Shown: piece after piece, positions 38,066 through 47,404 of the stretch | How positions within the stretch are numbered: the first letter of the stretch is position 1 | How the letters are laid out: each line of letters opens with the position of its first letter | From: Pantoea cypripedii | GTDB taxonomy: Bacteria; Pseudomonadota; Gammaproteobacteria; Enterobacterales; Enterobacteriaceae | Direction of reading: 5' to 3' | Length of the DNA: 64,000 bases | Assembly: GCF_002095535.1 (NCBI RefSeq) | Contig: NZ_MLJI01000001.1 | Span: forward strand, 2,965,832-3,029,831 | Notes under the pieces: model-generated | Database searches by the model: none | Told to the model about the DNA's origin: nothing | What the model saw: the letters and a program-made list of their open reading frames with translations, nothing else | Program-made: the position numbers and the translations under genes

Positions 38066-38548
38066 TTACATCGCTTTAGCCAGTTTGGATGGACTGACCT
38101 GCCATTCCAGCTTGCCTTCGCAGGCTGCCGGGTCAAAATTGACGCAGGCAATCGCCGAGGTGGCAAACATCGGTGGCGTTTCCTGCGGGCAGAGTTCAGA
38201 AACCAGATATCCCACCAGCGGCAGGTGCGAAATCACCAGCACCGATTTCACGCCTTCGTTCGCCAGTGCCTGTAAATAACAGGCCACCAGCCCCGGATCG
38301 CCCCCTGGCGTCAGCTCTGGCAACACGTCCTGCTCTTCCGGCAGAGTCAGAGCTTCACGTACCGTTGCAAGGGTTTGCCCGGCACGCAGATAAGGGCTGA
38401 CCAGCACCCGTTCGATATCCAGCGCCTGGCCGTTAAGCCAGCTCGCCATCTGGCGCGATTCATCGCATCCACAAATCGTGAGTGGTCTGACTGAATCACT
38501 TGCTGCTTCCAGAGCCGCATCGCCATGACGCATGATAAAAACTTGCAT
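38066..38548 (-). CDS. sixA: Phosphohistidine phosphatase SixA
   Basis: 160 residues from ATG 38548 (161 in E. coli). Histidine phosphatase fold with FIMRHGDAA; H8 of RHG is the phospho-acceptor. It removes phosphate from HPt domains such as that of ArcB and from NPr. A 195-bp gap separates it from fadJ. An in-frame start at 38587 adds 13 residues and is not favoured. Confidence 0.94.
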   Translation of the reverse strand: MQVFIMRHGDAALEAASDSVRPLTICGCDESRQMASWLNGQALDIERVLVSPYLRAGQTLATVREALTLPEEQDVLPELTPGGDPGLVACYLQALANEGVKSVLVISHLPLVGYLVSELCPQETPPMFATSAIACVNFDPAACEGKLEWQVSPSKLAKAM

Positions 38549-38743
38549 AAAGCACCGCTGTTGTTTGTCGATATCGTCCGGTACCACAGCACCAGACGCT
38601 TCATTCTGCGAATGAACGCTGTGTTTTACCGCAATGGCTTCAGTATAGTCAACCGGTTGTTTATTAAATAAGCATATCTCGGAATGCTACCGCGTAAGCC
38701 ATTTCTTAGCAGGCTATCTAACCCGCTGAATCTGTAAGCCTAT

Positions 38744-40879
38744 TCAGATTTGTGCAGAAATGTAAAATTTCGTTTGTTGTTGTAGCGCCGTCATCAGGGC
38801 GTCACAAGGGGCGAAACGATCGCCATGGCGCTGCATTAAAGCGTTTAATGTATTGACCATCTCCCCCGCCCCACGTTGATCCATATAATGGAAAGGCCCG
38901 CCGAGAAAGGGGGGAAAACCAATACCAAATACGGCGGCAATATCGCCATCGCGTGCGCTACGAATCACGCCTTCATCCAGACAACGTGCGGCCTCGTTCA
39001 GCATCATCATCACGCAACGCGTAGCAATTTGTAACTCACTCTGCTGCGCCTGCGGTTTAATCCCCAGCAGACTGTAAATCGAAGCATCGGCTTTGCCTTT
39101 GCGTTTCGTCGGCCAGCGGCTGCGCGCATATAAATAGAAGCCTTTGCCATTCTTCCGCCCTTTACGATCGTCGGCGAGGATCTTTCCGACCGCCTCCGGC
39201 GCGCTGAAGCGTTCACCATATGCCTGTTGCAGAATCGGGCTGATTTTACTGCCGACGTCGATACCGACCTCATCCAGCAGTTGCAACGGCCCGACCGGAA
39301 AACCAAACTTCACCAGCGCCCGATCGATATGTTCAATCGGTTCACCTTCCAGCAGGCAGCGCATCGCTTCATTTATATAGGGTGCGAGAATGCGATTGAC
39401 GTAAAACCCCGGTCTGTCCGCCACCACCACTGCGGTTTTACCCAGCTCACGCGCCAGTTGCACCGTGGTCGCCAGCGTCTCCACCGAGGTACCACTGTGC
39501 GGAATCACCTCCACCAGCGGCATTTTATCCACCGGGCTGAAGAAATGCAGGCCGATAACGTTTTCCGGGCGCTGCGCGTGGGCCGCAATGTCGCCAATCG
39601 GCAGCGATGAGGTGTTGGAAGCAAAAATGGTATGTGGCTGACTATGAGACTCAATTTCTGCCACCATTTGCTGCTTCAGCGCCAAATCTTCAAATACCGC
39701 CTCAATCACCAGATCGCGCCGGGCGAAGCCCTGATAATCCTGGCTGCCGCTGATCAACGCCATCTGTTGCTGACGCTGCGCAGCATTGATCTGGCGGCGC
39801 TTCAGGCGTTGAGTCAGTCGATCCCAGCTGTACTGCAACGCATGGTTGATGCCGCTGAGATTGATATCGCGGATGCGTACTGGCAACCCCGCATTCAGCG
39901 CCGTTACGCTGGCAATGCCCCCGCCCATCAGACCGCCGCCTAATACGCCGATCTGCGTTAACGTACGCGGTGTAGCGTCAGCAAAAGCTTCTTTCTTCAT
40001 CGCGGTGGAGGCAAAGAACAGGCTGCGTAGCGCGGCGGACTCGCGGGTCATCGCCAGCTGACCAAAAGCACGCGCTTCGGCTTCATGGCCGGCACTGCTG
40101 CCCTGCTCCAGCCCGGTACGCACCACCTGCAAAATACGATCGGCAGCCGGATAGTTGCCGTGGGTTTTGCTGTCGGTTTGACGTTTTGCCAGCGCGAACA
40201 ACAAATGTCTGGCAATCGGCCCCTGCATCAGCCGGTCGCGGCACGGCAGCGTCCGCAGCGTCTTTTTACCCTGCAGTACCCGCGCAACGGCCGTTTCCAG
40301 CAGAATGGATTGCGGCACCACATCATCCACCATCCCCAGCTTCAATGCCTGTTTTGCCCGCAGCTGTTTGCCGGTCAGGATCAACGGCAGCGCGTGCTGC
40401 ACGCCAATCAGCCGTGGCAGCCGTTGCGTGCCTCCGGAGCCTGGCAATAAGCCCAGCTGGACTTCAGGCAGACCAAGACGGGTTTTGTCATCCAGCGAAC
40501 AGATACGCGCATCGCATGCCAGCGCCAGTTCGAGACCACCGCCGAGACAGGCACCGTGAATCGCCGCCACCACCGGAAAAGGCAACGCAGCGATGGTCGC
40601 CATCACCTCCTGCCCCTGGCGTGCCAGGGCTTCAGCTTCTTCGGCGGTAGTGCAGCGGTCAATCATGCTGATATCCGCCCCGGCGATAAAGTTATCGCGC
40701 TTGCCGGAAATCAACACCAGCCCGGCCAGCTGTGGATCGCGGCGAGCTTCAGCCAGCACCGCCATAATCTGCGGCACAAACTCCGCCTTCAGGGTGTTCA
40801 TTTTTTCACCCGGCACATCAATGGTGATTACGCCGATATGGTCGAGGCGCATGTGCAGATGGAATGCGGAATCACTCAT
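38744..40879 (-). CDS. fadJ: Fatty acid oxidation complex subunit alpha FadJ
   Basis: 711 residues (714 in E. coli). The enoyl-CoA hydratase domain (about 1-190) has [15 protein letters not shown] with the oxyanion loop and [20 protein letters not shown] with its catalytic Glu. The 3-hydroxyacyl-CoA dehydrogenase part has the NAD motif [14 protein letters not shown] (near 311) and [17 protein letters not shown]. It carries out the middle steps of beta-oxidation, in E. coli mainly under anaerobic conditions. The start overlaps the fadI stop as TAATG. Confidence 0.96.
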   Translation of the reverse strand: MSDSAFHLHMRLDHIGVITIDVPGEKMNTLKAEFVPQIMAVLAEARRDPQLAGLVLISGKRDNFIAGADISMIDRCTTAEEAEALARQGQEVMATIAALPFPVVAAIHGACLGGGLELALACDARICSLDDKTRLGLPEVQLGLLPGSGGTQRLPRLIGVQHALPLILTGKQLRAKQALKLGMVDDVVPQSILLETAVARVLQGKKTLRTLPCRDRLMQGPIARHLLFALAKRQTDSKTHGNYPAADRILQVVRTGLEQGSSAGHEAEARAFGQLAMTRESAALRSLFFASTAMKKEAFADATPRTLTQIGVLGGGLMGGGIASVTALNAGLPVRIRDINLSGINHALQYSWDRLTQRLKRRQINAAQRQQQMALISGSQDYQGFARRDLVIEAVFEDLALKQQMVAEIESHSQPHTIFASNTSSLPIGDIAAHAQRPENVIGLHFFSPVDKMPLVEVIPHSGTSVETLATTVQLARELGKTAVVVADRPGFYVNRILAPYINEAMRCLLEGEPIEHIDRALVKFGFPVGPLQLLDEVGIDVGSKISPILQQAYGERFSAPEAVGKILADDRKGRKNGKGFYLYARSRWPTKRKGKADASIYSLLGIKPQAQQSELQIATRCVMMMLNEAARCLDEGVIRSARDGDIAAVFGIGFPPFLGGPFHYMDQRGAGEMVNTLNALMQRHGDRFAPCDALMTALQQQTKFYISAQI

Positions 40880-42189
40880 TATTCGGCCTCCAGTACCATA
40901 GCGGTCCCTAATCCACCCGCTGCGCAGGCGGTCACCAGACCCAGCCCGCCACCGCGCCGCCGCAGTTCCTGCAAGGTTTGGGTGATCATGCGCGCACCGG
41001 TAGCGGCAAAAGGATGTCCATAAGCAATCGATCCGCCCAGCACATTAAATCGTTCTTCATTCACTTCGCCGAGGGCATGTGGGCGGTTCAACACCTCGCG
41101 CGCAAAACGCTCATCATTGAACATTTTCAGATTTGCCAGTGTCTGTGCCGCAAAAGCTTCGTGCATATCAATTAAGGTCAGGTCATTCAGGCTCACGCCT
41201 GCACGCTCCAGCGCCAGCGGCGAGGCATAAGCCGGCCCCAGCAGCATATCCTGCCAGACATCAATAGCGCTGAAGGCATAGCTGCGCAGGTAGCCAAGCG
41301 GCGTAATGCCCAACTCGCGGGCGCGGCCTTCACGCATCAGGATCACCGCCGCCGCACCATCGGTTAATGGCGTGCTGTTGGCTGCGGTCACCGTACCGTG
41401 GCGACGATCGAAGGCCGGACGTAACCGGGCATAATCCGCCGCACTGGCGTTGAAACGCACGTTGTTGTCCTGCTCGACCGGTGCTTTCCACGGTGGCACA
41501 AAGGCGGGCATCACTTCCTGCGCCAGCACTCCCGATTCCCAGGCGCGCGCGGCACGCTGGTGTGAACGCAGCGCTAACGCATCCTGCTGTTCACGGGTGA
41601 TGCCATGGGTTTTTGCCATCTGTTCTGCGGTATCCCCCATGCGCAGGCCTGTGGAATACTCCGCGACGGCGGGTGGCACCGGCAGCAGGTCACGCGGACG
41701 CAGACGGCGCAAAATCTGTAATTTCTGGCTGAAGCGGCGCGCTTTGTTGAGATCGACCAGCGCCCGCGCCAGGGTTTTGCTGACGCCAATCGGCAACACG
41801 GATGAGGAATCAGCCCCGCCCGCGATCCCGGCATCGATGCTGCCTGCCATCAGGCTTTCCGCCACATTCGCCACCGCCTGGAAGCTGGTAGCACAAGCAC
41901 GGCTGACGCTGTAAGCATCGGTGCGCACGCTCAGGCCGCTGCTCAGCACGATTTCACGGGCAATGTTCGGTGCCTCTGGCATCTGCACCACCTGGCCAAA
42001 CACCAGTTGATCGATAACGTCCACCGGCAGTTCGCTGCGCGCCATGAGTTCACTCACCACCATCCTTCCCAGTTCCAGCGCCGGAATGCCATGAAAATCA
42101 CTCGCCTGGCGGGCAAAAGGAGTACGAAGTCCGTGGGTTATGGCGATGCGTTCGCCCTGACGCGTCAGCAGCGGCTGCGCTTTGCTCAT
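40879..42189 (-). CDS. fadI: 3-ketoacyl-CoA thiolase FadI
   Basis: 436 residues, as in E. coli. The nucleophile Cys lies in [18 protein letters not shown] (near residue 99), with the later thiolase signatures [20 protein letters not shown] and the C-terminal active-site Cys in [14 protein letters not shown]. It cleaves 3-ketoacyl-CoA to acetyl-CoA in the FadIJ complex. A FadR-like operator lies 42 bp upstream. Confidence 0.96.
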   Translation of the reverse strand: MSKAQPLLTRQGERIAITHGLRTPFARQASDFHGIPALELGRMVVSELMARSELPVDVIDQLVFGQVVQMPEAPNIAREIVLSSGLSVRTDAYSVSRACATSFQAVANVAESLMAGSIDAGIAGGADSSSVLPIGVSKTLARALVDLNKARRFSQKLQILRRLRPRDLLPVPPAVAEYSTGLRMGDTAEQMAKTHGITREQQDALALRSHQRAARAWESGVLAQEVMPAFVPPWKAPVEQDNNVRFNASAADYARLRPAFDRRHGTVTAANSTPLTDGAAAVILMREGRARELGITPLGYLRSYAFSAIDVWQDMLLGPAYASPLALERAGVSLNDLTLIDMHEAFAAQTLANLKMFNDERFAREVLNRPHALGEVNEERFNVLGGSIAYGHPFAATGARMITQTLQELRRRGGGLGLVTACAAGGLGTAMVLEAE

Positions 42190-42230
42190 CGACTGTCACC
42201 TGTGATATTTGACCGGGGCATCATTGCCTA

Positions 42231-42247
42231 AAGAGGTCTGACCTGAT
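42231..42247. promoter_or_regulatory. FadR-like operator of fadIJ
   Basis: AAGAGGTCTGACCTGAT keeps the GGTCYGAC-NTG core of the FadR consensus, with three mismatches in the flanks. Position 42 bp upstream of fadI fits repression by FadR, relieved by long-chain acyl-CoA. Confidence 0.65.
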
Positions 42248-42320
42248 CATCAGTGTTAACCAGGAGCGCGTAAGTCGCCAATATGCAGAGAGAAAAAGTG
42301 CGAGGAGCAACACGAAATTG

Positions 42321-42349
42321 AAAAACGCTGCCGGAGCGGGGTCCGGCAG
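42321..42349 (-). terminator. yfcZ terminator
   Basis: Stem CTGCCGGA/TCCGGCAG with a GC-rich 6-nt loop; on the minus strand it is followed by CGTTTTTC. It lies 12 bp after yfcZ and before the fadI promoter. Confidence 0.8.
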
Positions 42350-42360
42350 ACGAGGGAGGA

Positions 42361-42657
42361 TTATCGCAGGCCGAGCTGGAAGATCAGCGCTTCTGCCTGG
42401 CAGGCAAAAGTGAAATCGATATTCAGACGCACACCGGCGGCTTCTTCATCAAAGCGTGAGCGGATATCACAGGGTTCGGATTCAACCTGGCGCGCCCGGT
42501 CAGTTAAATGTTTGAGCATGGCTTCAGCCGCGTGGCGGTCAGCAAACAACCCAGACCAGCTGGCAGCGCAGTCGGTGTTATCCATGACGGTGCCAACATC
42601 CACACAGCAGCAGGCTGCTGTTTCGTTCGCACTACAGTTTTTAATGGCATCAGTCAT
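42361..42657 (-). CDS. yfcZ: Conserved small protein YfcZ (DUF406)
   Basis: 98 residues from ATG 42657 (94 in E. coli), with GGAG upstream. The Cys-rich start ETAACCCVDVGTVMDNTDC and the end VRLNIDFTFACQAEALIFQL are typical. A small, probably dimeric protein of unknown function, related to YejG-type DUF406 proteins. Divergent from fadL as in E. coli. Confidence 0.9.
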   Translation of the reverse strand: MTDAIKNCSANETAACCCVDVGTVMDNTDCAASWSGLFADRHAAEAMLKHLTDRARQVESEPCDIRSRFDEEAAGVRLNIDFTFACQAEALIFQLGLR

Positions 42658-42890
42658 CGTCTTCTCCTGATGATAAAACAGACAAAAAGGGATTATTTCT
42701 GCCTCAAAGTGTACGCCTGATACCCCACCATCGCCACGCACAGCCTGCTAAGTGACGAATATCACACTATAAATTGATCCAGAACAAATTTGACTCGCTA
42801 TGCTGAAAGCTGATGGCAAAGATTTTGTTAAGCAGATCTGATTTTATCGATCAAACTGGAAATATTTTAAAAACATTATTGCAACAATGA

Positions 42891-42907
42891 CACAGGTCCG
42901 ACCTATA
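42891..42907. promoter_or_regulatory. FadR operator 1 of fadL
   Basis: CACAGGTCCGACCTATA holds the GGTCCGACCTAT core also present at the E. coli fadL promoter. It lies 109 bp upstream of the start codon. Confidence 0.8.
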
Positions 42908-42914
42908 CTCGTCG

Positions 42915-42931
42915 CACTGGTCTGATATGTG
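42915..42931. promoter_or_regulatory. FadR operator 2 of fadL
   Basis: CACTGGTCTGATATGTG matches the second E. coli fadL site (ACTGGTCTGAT core). The two sites are 24 bp apart centre to centre, as in E. coli. Confidence 0.8.
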
Positions 42932-43015
42932 TCTCTGTCGTCAGTCCCTACAATCCGCCGTCCCTTGTTACGCGATGTAACAACGTTCAATAATAATTTA
43001 TATGAGGTTGTGGTC

Positions 43016-44296
43016 ATGAACCATAAGAACCTGTTTGCAAAGTCGGCTGTGGCAGCTGCAGTAGCGCTCGTCTCTTCTCATGTTTATGCAGCGGGCTTTC
43101 AACTTAACGAATTTTCAGCAATTGGTTTAGGTCGTGCATATTCTGGTGAAGGAGCAATGGGGGATACCGCCGCCTCCGCCAGCCGTAACCCGGCAACCAT
43201 GGCATTGATGGATCGTCCTGAATTTTCCATCGGCGCGGTTTATATTGATCCTGACGTCAATATCAGCGGCACCAGTCCTACGGGTCGCAGCCTTGATGCT
43301 AAAAATATCGCGCCTAATCAGTGGATCCCTAATATCCACTACGTACACCCTATTAATGATCAATGGTGGGTGGGTGCTTCCGTTACTTCTAACTACGGAC
43401 TGGCGACCGAATTTAATAACGGTTATACCGCAGGCGGTTACGGCGGTACGACCGATCTGACGACCGGCAACTTTAATATCAGTACGGCGTATCGCCTGAA
43501 TGAACACTTCAGCTTCGGTGTCGGTTTTGATGCGGTCTATGCCAAAGCGAAAATCGAACGTTACGCCGGTGAATCGGGCGCTGCGCTCGGTATTCCTGCC
43601 GATACACAAATCGCCCGCCTGAAAGGCAACGAATGGGGCTATGGCTGGAATGCCGGTATTTTGTACGAAGTGGATAAAAATAACCGCTTTGGCTTTACCT
43701 ATCGCTCAGAAGTGAAAATCGACTTCGACGGCGAATATAAAAGTAACCTGCCGACATACGTCAACCCGATCAACCAGGCAATGGGTTTAGGCCTGCCGTA
43801 TGCCACCGGTGGTTCGACTATTCCGGGTTCTCTGACACTGAATCTGCCAGAAATGTGGGAAGTGTCTGGCTGGCATAAAGTGGCACCGCAATGGGCGGTT
43901 CACTATAGCCTGACCTACACCAGCTGGAGCCAGTTCCAGGAGCTGAAAGCCACCAACAATGGCCAGACCCTGTTCTACAAAGACGAAGGCTTCCACGATG
44001 CCTACCGCATCGCGCTGGGTACCACTTACTTCTACGATGATAACTGGACCTTCCGTGGCGGTATCGCCTTTGATGACAGCCCGGTGCCAGCAGATAAACG
44101 CTCTATCTCCATTCCCGACCAGGATCGCCTGTGGCTGAGCGCCGGTGCGTCTTACGCCTTCAATAAGGATGCGTCAGTGGATGTCGGTGTTTCCTATATG
44201 CATGGCCAGAATGTGACCATCAAAGAAGGCAATTACACCTTTAGATCTGAAGGTAAAGCGATGCTGTATGCGGCGGGCTTTAACTATAAGTTCTAA
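43016..44296 (+). CDS. fadL: Long-chain fatty acid outer membrane transporter FadL
   Basis: 426 residues from ATG 43016 with GAGG upstream; the longer ORF from 42929 begins inside the operators and was rejected. Signal peptide ends at VYA (about residue 25). The mature N-terminus [20 protein letters not shown] and the NPA motif ([13 protein letters not shown]) form the plug. A 14-stranded barrel follows and ends in AAGFNYKF with a C-terminal Phe. It takes up long-chain fatty acids. Regulated by FadR at two operators. Confidence 0.96.
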   Translation: MNHKNLFAKSAVAAAVALVSSHVYAAGFQLNEFSAIGLGRAYSGEGAMGDTAASASRNPATMALMDRPEFSIGAVYIDPDVNISGTSPTGRSLDAKNIAPNQWIPNIHYVHPINDQWWVGASVTSNYGLATEFNNGYTAGGYGGTTDLTTGNFNISTAYRLNEHFSFGVGFDAVYAKAKIERYAGESGAALGIPADTQIARLKGNEWGYGWNAGILYEVDKNNRFGFTYRSEVKIDFDGEYKSNLPTYVNPINQAMGLGLPYATGGSTIPGSLTLNLPEMWEVSGWHKVAPQWAVHYSLTYTSWSQFQELKATNNGQTLFYKDEGFHDAYRIALGTTYFYDDNWTFRGGIAFDDSPVPADKRSISIPDQDRLWLSAGASYAFNKDASVDVGVSYMHGQNVTIKEGNYTFRSEGKAMLYAAGFNYKF

Positions 44297-44319
44297 TTGC
44301 GATATTTAAGGACAAAAGC

Positions 44320-44341
44320 GCGCGATAAATCGCGCCGCTAC
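44320..44341. repeat. REP-like palindromic repeat, copy 3
   Basis: Identical to the 22-bp unit at 1659-1680 and 26321-26342, here 24 bp after the fadL stop and just before the shared terminator. Confidence 0.7.
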
Positions 44342-44346
44342 AAATA

Positions 44347-44373
44347 AAAAAGCGGCTATTGCAGCCGCTTTTC
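44347..44373. terminator. Bidirectional terminator between fadL and mlaA
   Basis: AAAAAGCGGCT/AGCCGCTTTT with a 5-nt loop, A-rich before and T-rich after, so it can serve both convergent genes. Confidence 0.85.
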
Positions 44374-44377
44374 TTAT

Positions 44378-45145
44378 TTATTGCGCATCGATCTCGTTGA
44401 GATCACCCTGAATCGCTTTCGCGTTCGGGTTTTCTTCCGGCTTCAGCTTACCGCCACTGGCGAGAAAATCGTGGCGCTGGAAGTAAGCGTTACGCACAAA
44501 GGCATAAGGGTCCTTCTGCTGGCGCAGGATGGCGTCGGAATCGAGCAACTGGGCACGGGTTTCCACCCCTTCCAGCGTCCATTTACCAATCGACATCGGC
44601 CAGGTAAGCCAGCTCAGCACCGGATAGAGCGTATCGGCAAAATCCCCCCCGTCTTCACGGATGGTAAAGCTACCATAAGCCGGCAATTCCACATACGGAC
44701 CATAGCCCACACCATAACGACCCAGCGTACTACCAAAGCGGTGCGGTTCTTCACGCGCCAGCTCCGGGTTCGCTTTGCCTGCCACGTCGATAAAACCACC
44801 CAGACCTAACGTGGTGTTCAGGAAGAAACGCGTAAAGTGGATCATCGCCCGACGCGGCTCACCGGTCAGGAAGGCGTTGACCATACTTGCCGGTTCGTCG
44901 AGGTTGCCGAGGAAATTACTCAACCCGGTACGCGCAGGCACTGGCACGTAATCGCGCCAGGCCACCGCTACCGGACGCACCACATAAGGATCCAGCACGT
45001 TGTAGTTAAAGTTAAACATCGTGCGGTTAAAGCCTTCAAGCGGGTCACTGCGCTGCGCAGGTACGTCGTTGTCGGCCGGTTTGGAACTGGCACATCCCAC
45101 CAGCAATACGCTGGCCAGCGCCAGACCGGTCAGGCGGTAATTCAT
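44378..45145 (-). CDS. mlaA: Phospholipid-binding lipoprotein MlaA
   Basis: 255 residues. Lipobox LLVGC with C18 as the lipidated Cys. Conserved MlaA segments DPLEGFNRTMFNFN, RVAWRDYVP-like VAVAWRDYVPVPARTGLSNF and GVGYGPYVELPAYGSFTIRE are present. In the outer membrane with OmpC/F it removes mislocalised phospholipids and passes them to MlaC. The C-terminal tail is longer and polar. Formerly vacJ. In E. coli yfdC is its neighbour; here the ccm operon lies between. Confidence 0.95.
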   Translation of the reverse strand: MNYRLTGLALASVLLVGCASSKPADNDVPAQRSDPLEGFNRTMFNFNYNVLDPYVVRPVAVAWRDYVPVPARTGLSNFLGNLDEPASMVNAFLTGEPRRAMIHFTRFFLNTTLGLGGFIDVAGKANPELAREEPHRFGSTLGRYGVGYGPYVELPAYGSFTIREDGGDFADTLYPVLSWLTWPMSIGKWTLEGVETRAQLLDSDAILRQQKDPYAFVRNAYFQRHDFLASGGKLKPEENPNAKAIQGDLNEIDAQ

Positions 45146-45180
45146 TCTTATCTCCCTGTGCGTGAAAATGGTGTATCGCT

Positions 45181-46395
45181 TCAGGGCTGCTGCTGATTAA
45201 TTTCCACAGCAAGTTGCTGATGACCATCCCAGGGGGTAACCGCGCTTAAACCAAACCAATCGCCAGACTGAGGATTGGCGCTACCATCGCGCGAAATACG
45301 AACCCGGATCTGCACCTGATGCTGCGCCGACAATAAACGGTCAGGCATCATAGCGTTACTGTCATCCAGCGTGAGCGATAACGGGAAATGGCTGAGCGGA
45401 AAACGCTTCACAGCCACAGGCACCGGTGATACACCGTCAGTAACAGAAATATACATCACTCCGCCCTGCGGCAACATTTTTTCTGCCTGCGGATTTAAAC
45501 TCACCGTCAATGCCAGATGCGTATTTTGCTGTCCCGCGTCAGTTTTCGCTTGTTCAATACTGCGCTCGATCATCGCGATACGCTTATCCCCGGCCGGTAA
45601 CAGTTTCAGCATCATCTGCCAGGCACCAATCGCCTCGTCATATTGCTGCTGTTCGAAGGCGTTAAATGCCAGCAAACTCAGGGTACGCACGTTGCTGTGA
45701 TCGCGTTTCAGCAGGTCACGCAGCAACACGCTGGCCTGACGATTATCCTGCGGATCGCTGGAGCGCGTCAGCACCTCGGCGTAATCCTGCTGCAGTTCCA
45801 GATTATTCGGAGCCAGCTGCAACGCCCGTTCGAACGCCTGGCTGGCATCGCTGGCATTGTTCAGCACCATGCCGAGGCGGCCCAGCATGGTCCAGTCATT
45901 CAGGTTTTGCGGGTCGGATTGCAGTGAAGTACGTAGCCCCAGTTGCAGTCGCGCCAGTTCTTCCATGGTCAACGGCTTGGCCTGCGGGTCCATCACGCGC
46001 GCGCGCAGCGCCGGATATTCCTCCTGCACTGACGTCCAACCCGCCAGCTGCGCCAGCCCGCCGGTTTTCAGATACATTCCCAGCGACACCACCACCAGTA
46101 ATCCGACGCCCGGCAACAGAATCCAGCGGCTGCTTTGCTGGTTGCGCGCGGCTTCACCCGGTTGCGGAACATCGGTCAGCAAGGTTTGTTGCAGCTCGCG
46201 TACCATTTCCGGACGCTCCGCTACCACACCTTCCTCTTCATCCCGCTCCAGTTCACGCAGGCGCTGCTGATAAAAGTCAGTATTCAGACGATCGCGATCG
46301 CCATTGCTGGCCACGCGCTGACGCCAGCCCGCGCTGAGAAACAACGCACAAGCCGCAGCCAGTAAAATAATCAGGGTAATCCAGAATCCACTCAT
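45181..46395 (-). CDS. ccmI: Cytochrome c maturation protein CcmI (TPR)
   Basis: 404 residues. Two N-terminal hydrophobic segments (about 4-22 and 93-108) flank a cytoplasmic coiled region with FYQQRLRELERDEEEG, the CcmI/CycH start. A periplasmic TPR domain follows (about 130-270) and a beta-rich C-terminal domain ends the protein. CcmI holds apocytochrome c for haem ligation. In E. coli this part is fused into CcmH; here it is a separate gene with a one-base overlap with ccmH (TAATG). Confidence 0.9.
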   Translation of the reverse strand: MSGFWITLIILLAAACALFLSAGWRQRVASNGDRDRLNTDFYQQRLRELERDEEEGVVAERPEMVRELQQTLLTDVPQPGEAARNQQSSRWILLPGVGLLVVVSLGMYLKTGGLAQLAGWTSVQEEYPALRARVMDPQAKPLTMEELARLQLGLRTSLQSDPQNLNDWTMLGRLGMVLNNASDASQAFERALQLAPNNLELQQDYAEVLTRSSDPQDNRQASVLLRDLLKRDHSNVRTLSLLAFNAFEQQQYDEAIGAWQMMLKLLPAGDKRIAMIERSIEQAKTDAGQQNTHLALTVSLNPQAEKMLPQGGVMYISVTDGVSPVPVAVKRFPLSHFPLSLTLDDSNAMMPDRLLSAQHQVQIRVRISRDGSANPQSGDWFGLSAVTPWDGHQQLAVEINQQQP

Positions 46396-46850
46396 TACGA
46401 CTTCCCGTCACGCTTCAAAATCGCCGCAAGGCGCTGTTGTTCGTTTTCATCCAGTTCGCTGCGCGTTTTACGCTGGCGACTGCGCAGGATAATGATCAGG
46501 CCACCCAGCACCACAAACAGCGCCGGGCCAACCCACAAAATCAGGGTAGATGGCGTGACCGGAGGTTCATAGGTCACGAAGTTGCCATAGCGCGCCACCA
46601 TGTAATTGATGATTTGCTGTCGGCTCTGCCCCTGCTTCATCAATTCATACACTTTCAGGCGCATATCCGCCGCAATCATGGCGTTGGAATCGGCAATGCT
46701 GTTGTTCTGGCATTTCGGGCAGCGCAGCGAACCGGTCAGGTCGCGGTACTGCTCCTCCTGCTGTACCGAATCGAACTGGTAAGTATCGATCGCTGCCCAC
46801 AGGCTGGTGCTCAGCAGCACCCCCGCGAGCAAAAGAAGCAGCCGTTTCAC
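46395..46850 (-). CDS. ccmH: Cytochrome c maturation protein CcmH
   Basis: 151 residues. Signal peptide to about residue 19, the redox motif LRCPKCQ (C44, C47), and a C-terminal membrane helix (about 105-122, LILWVGPALFVVLGGLIIIL). It reduces apocytochrome Cys together with CcmG. It is short because the CcmI part is a separate gene. The start overlaps dsbE by 4 bp. Confidence 0.93.
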   Translation of the reverse strand: MKRLLLLLAGVLLSTSLWAAIDTYQFDSVQQEEQYRDLTGSLRCPKCQNNSIADSNAMIAADMRLKVYELMKQGQSRQQIINYMVARYGNFVTYEPPVTPSTLILWVGPALFVVLGGLIIILRSRQRKTRSELDENEQQRLAAILKRDGKS

Positions 46851-47404
46851 GCGCCTGCCTCCTTGCTGTATTTATCCCACAGCGGTTTCACTTCCTGCTG
46901 CCAGACGCGCTCGTTCATGTCGCCCGCGTGGCGATAGCGAATAATGCCTTTACCATCAATCAGGAAGGTTTCTGGCGCGCCATAAACACCCAAATCGAGA
47001 CCCAGCATGCCATCACCGTCATACAGGCTGAGTGCGTAAGGATTGCCCAGCGTATTCAACCAGGTCACGGCTTTGGTGCGGTCGTCTTTATAATTAAGAC
47101 CGACCACGCGAATGCCTTTTTCCGCCAGCGTGTTGAGATATTCATGCTCGGCGCGACAAGTAGGACACCAGGTGGCCCAGACGTTAAGCAGAATCGGCTT
47201 GCCATCGGTCAGAACCTGCTGGCTGTAGATTTTGCCCGGTTTGTCGAGGGCTTCCAGCTTAAATACCGGCACCGGTTTACCGATCAACGCAGATTCCAGC
47301 AACGTCGGGTCGTCACCGTTGGCGTTGCGCGACAACTGCCACAGCAGCGCCGCCGCCAGCAGCAGAAACAATACCAGCGGAATAAAAAGGATCTTCTTGT
47401 TCAT
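46847..47404 (-). CDS. dsbE: Thiol:disulfide interchange protein DsbE/CcmG
   Basis: 185 residues from ATG 47404, as in E. coli. One N-terminal membrane anchor (about 4-22) and a periplasmic thioredoxin fold with active site WCPTC (C80, C83). GVYGAPETFLID gives the cis-Pro. It keeps CcmH and apocytochrome reduced, with electrons from DsbD. Overlaps ccmF and ccmH by 4 bp. Confidence 0.95.
   Translation of the reverse strand: MNKKILFIPLVLFLLLAAALLWQLSRNANGDDPTLLESALIGKPVPVFKLEALDKPGKIYSQQVLTDGKPILLNVWATWCPTCRAEHEYLNTLAEKGIRVVGLNYKDDRTKAVTWLNTLGNPYALSLYDGDGMLGLDLGVYGAPETFLIDGKGIIRYRHAGDMNERVWQQEVKPLWDKYSKEAGA

Larger units (their letters stand above)
42658..43015. other. yfcZ/fadL divergent control region
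   Basis: A 358-bp gap. The half next to yfcZ holds its promoter. The middle part (42770-42890) is AT-rich and probably includes the fadL promoter and OmpR or CRP contacts, which I cannot place. Two FadR-like operators lie at 42891-42931, and the fadL leader of about 85 nt follows. No extra gene was seen. Confidence 0.5.
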
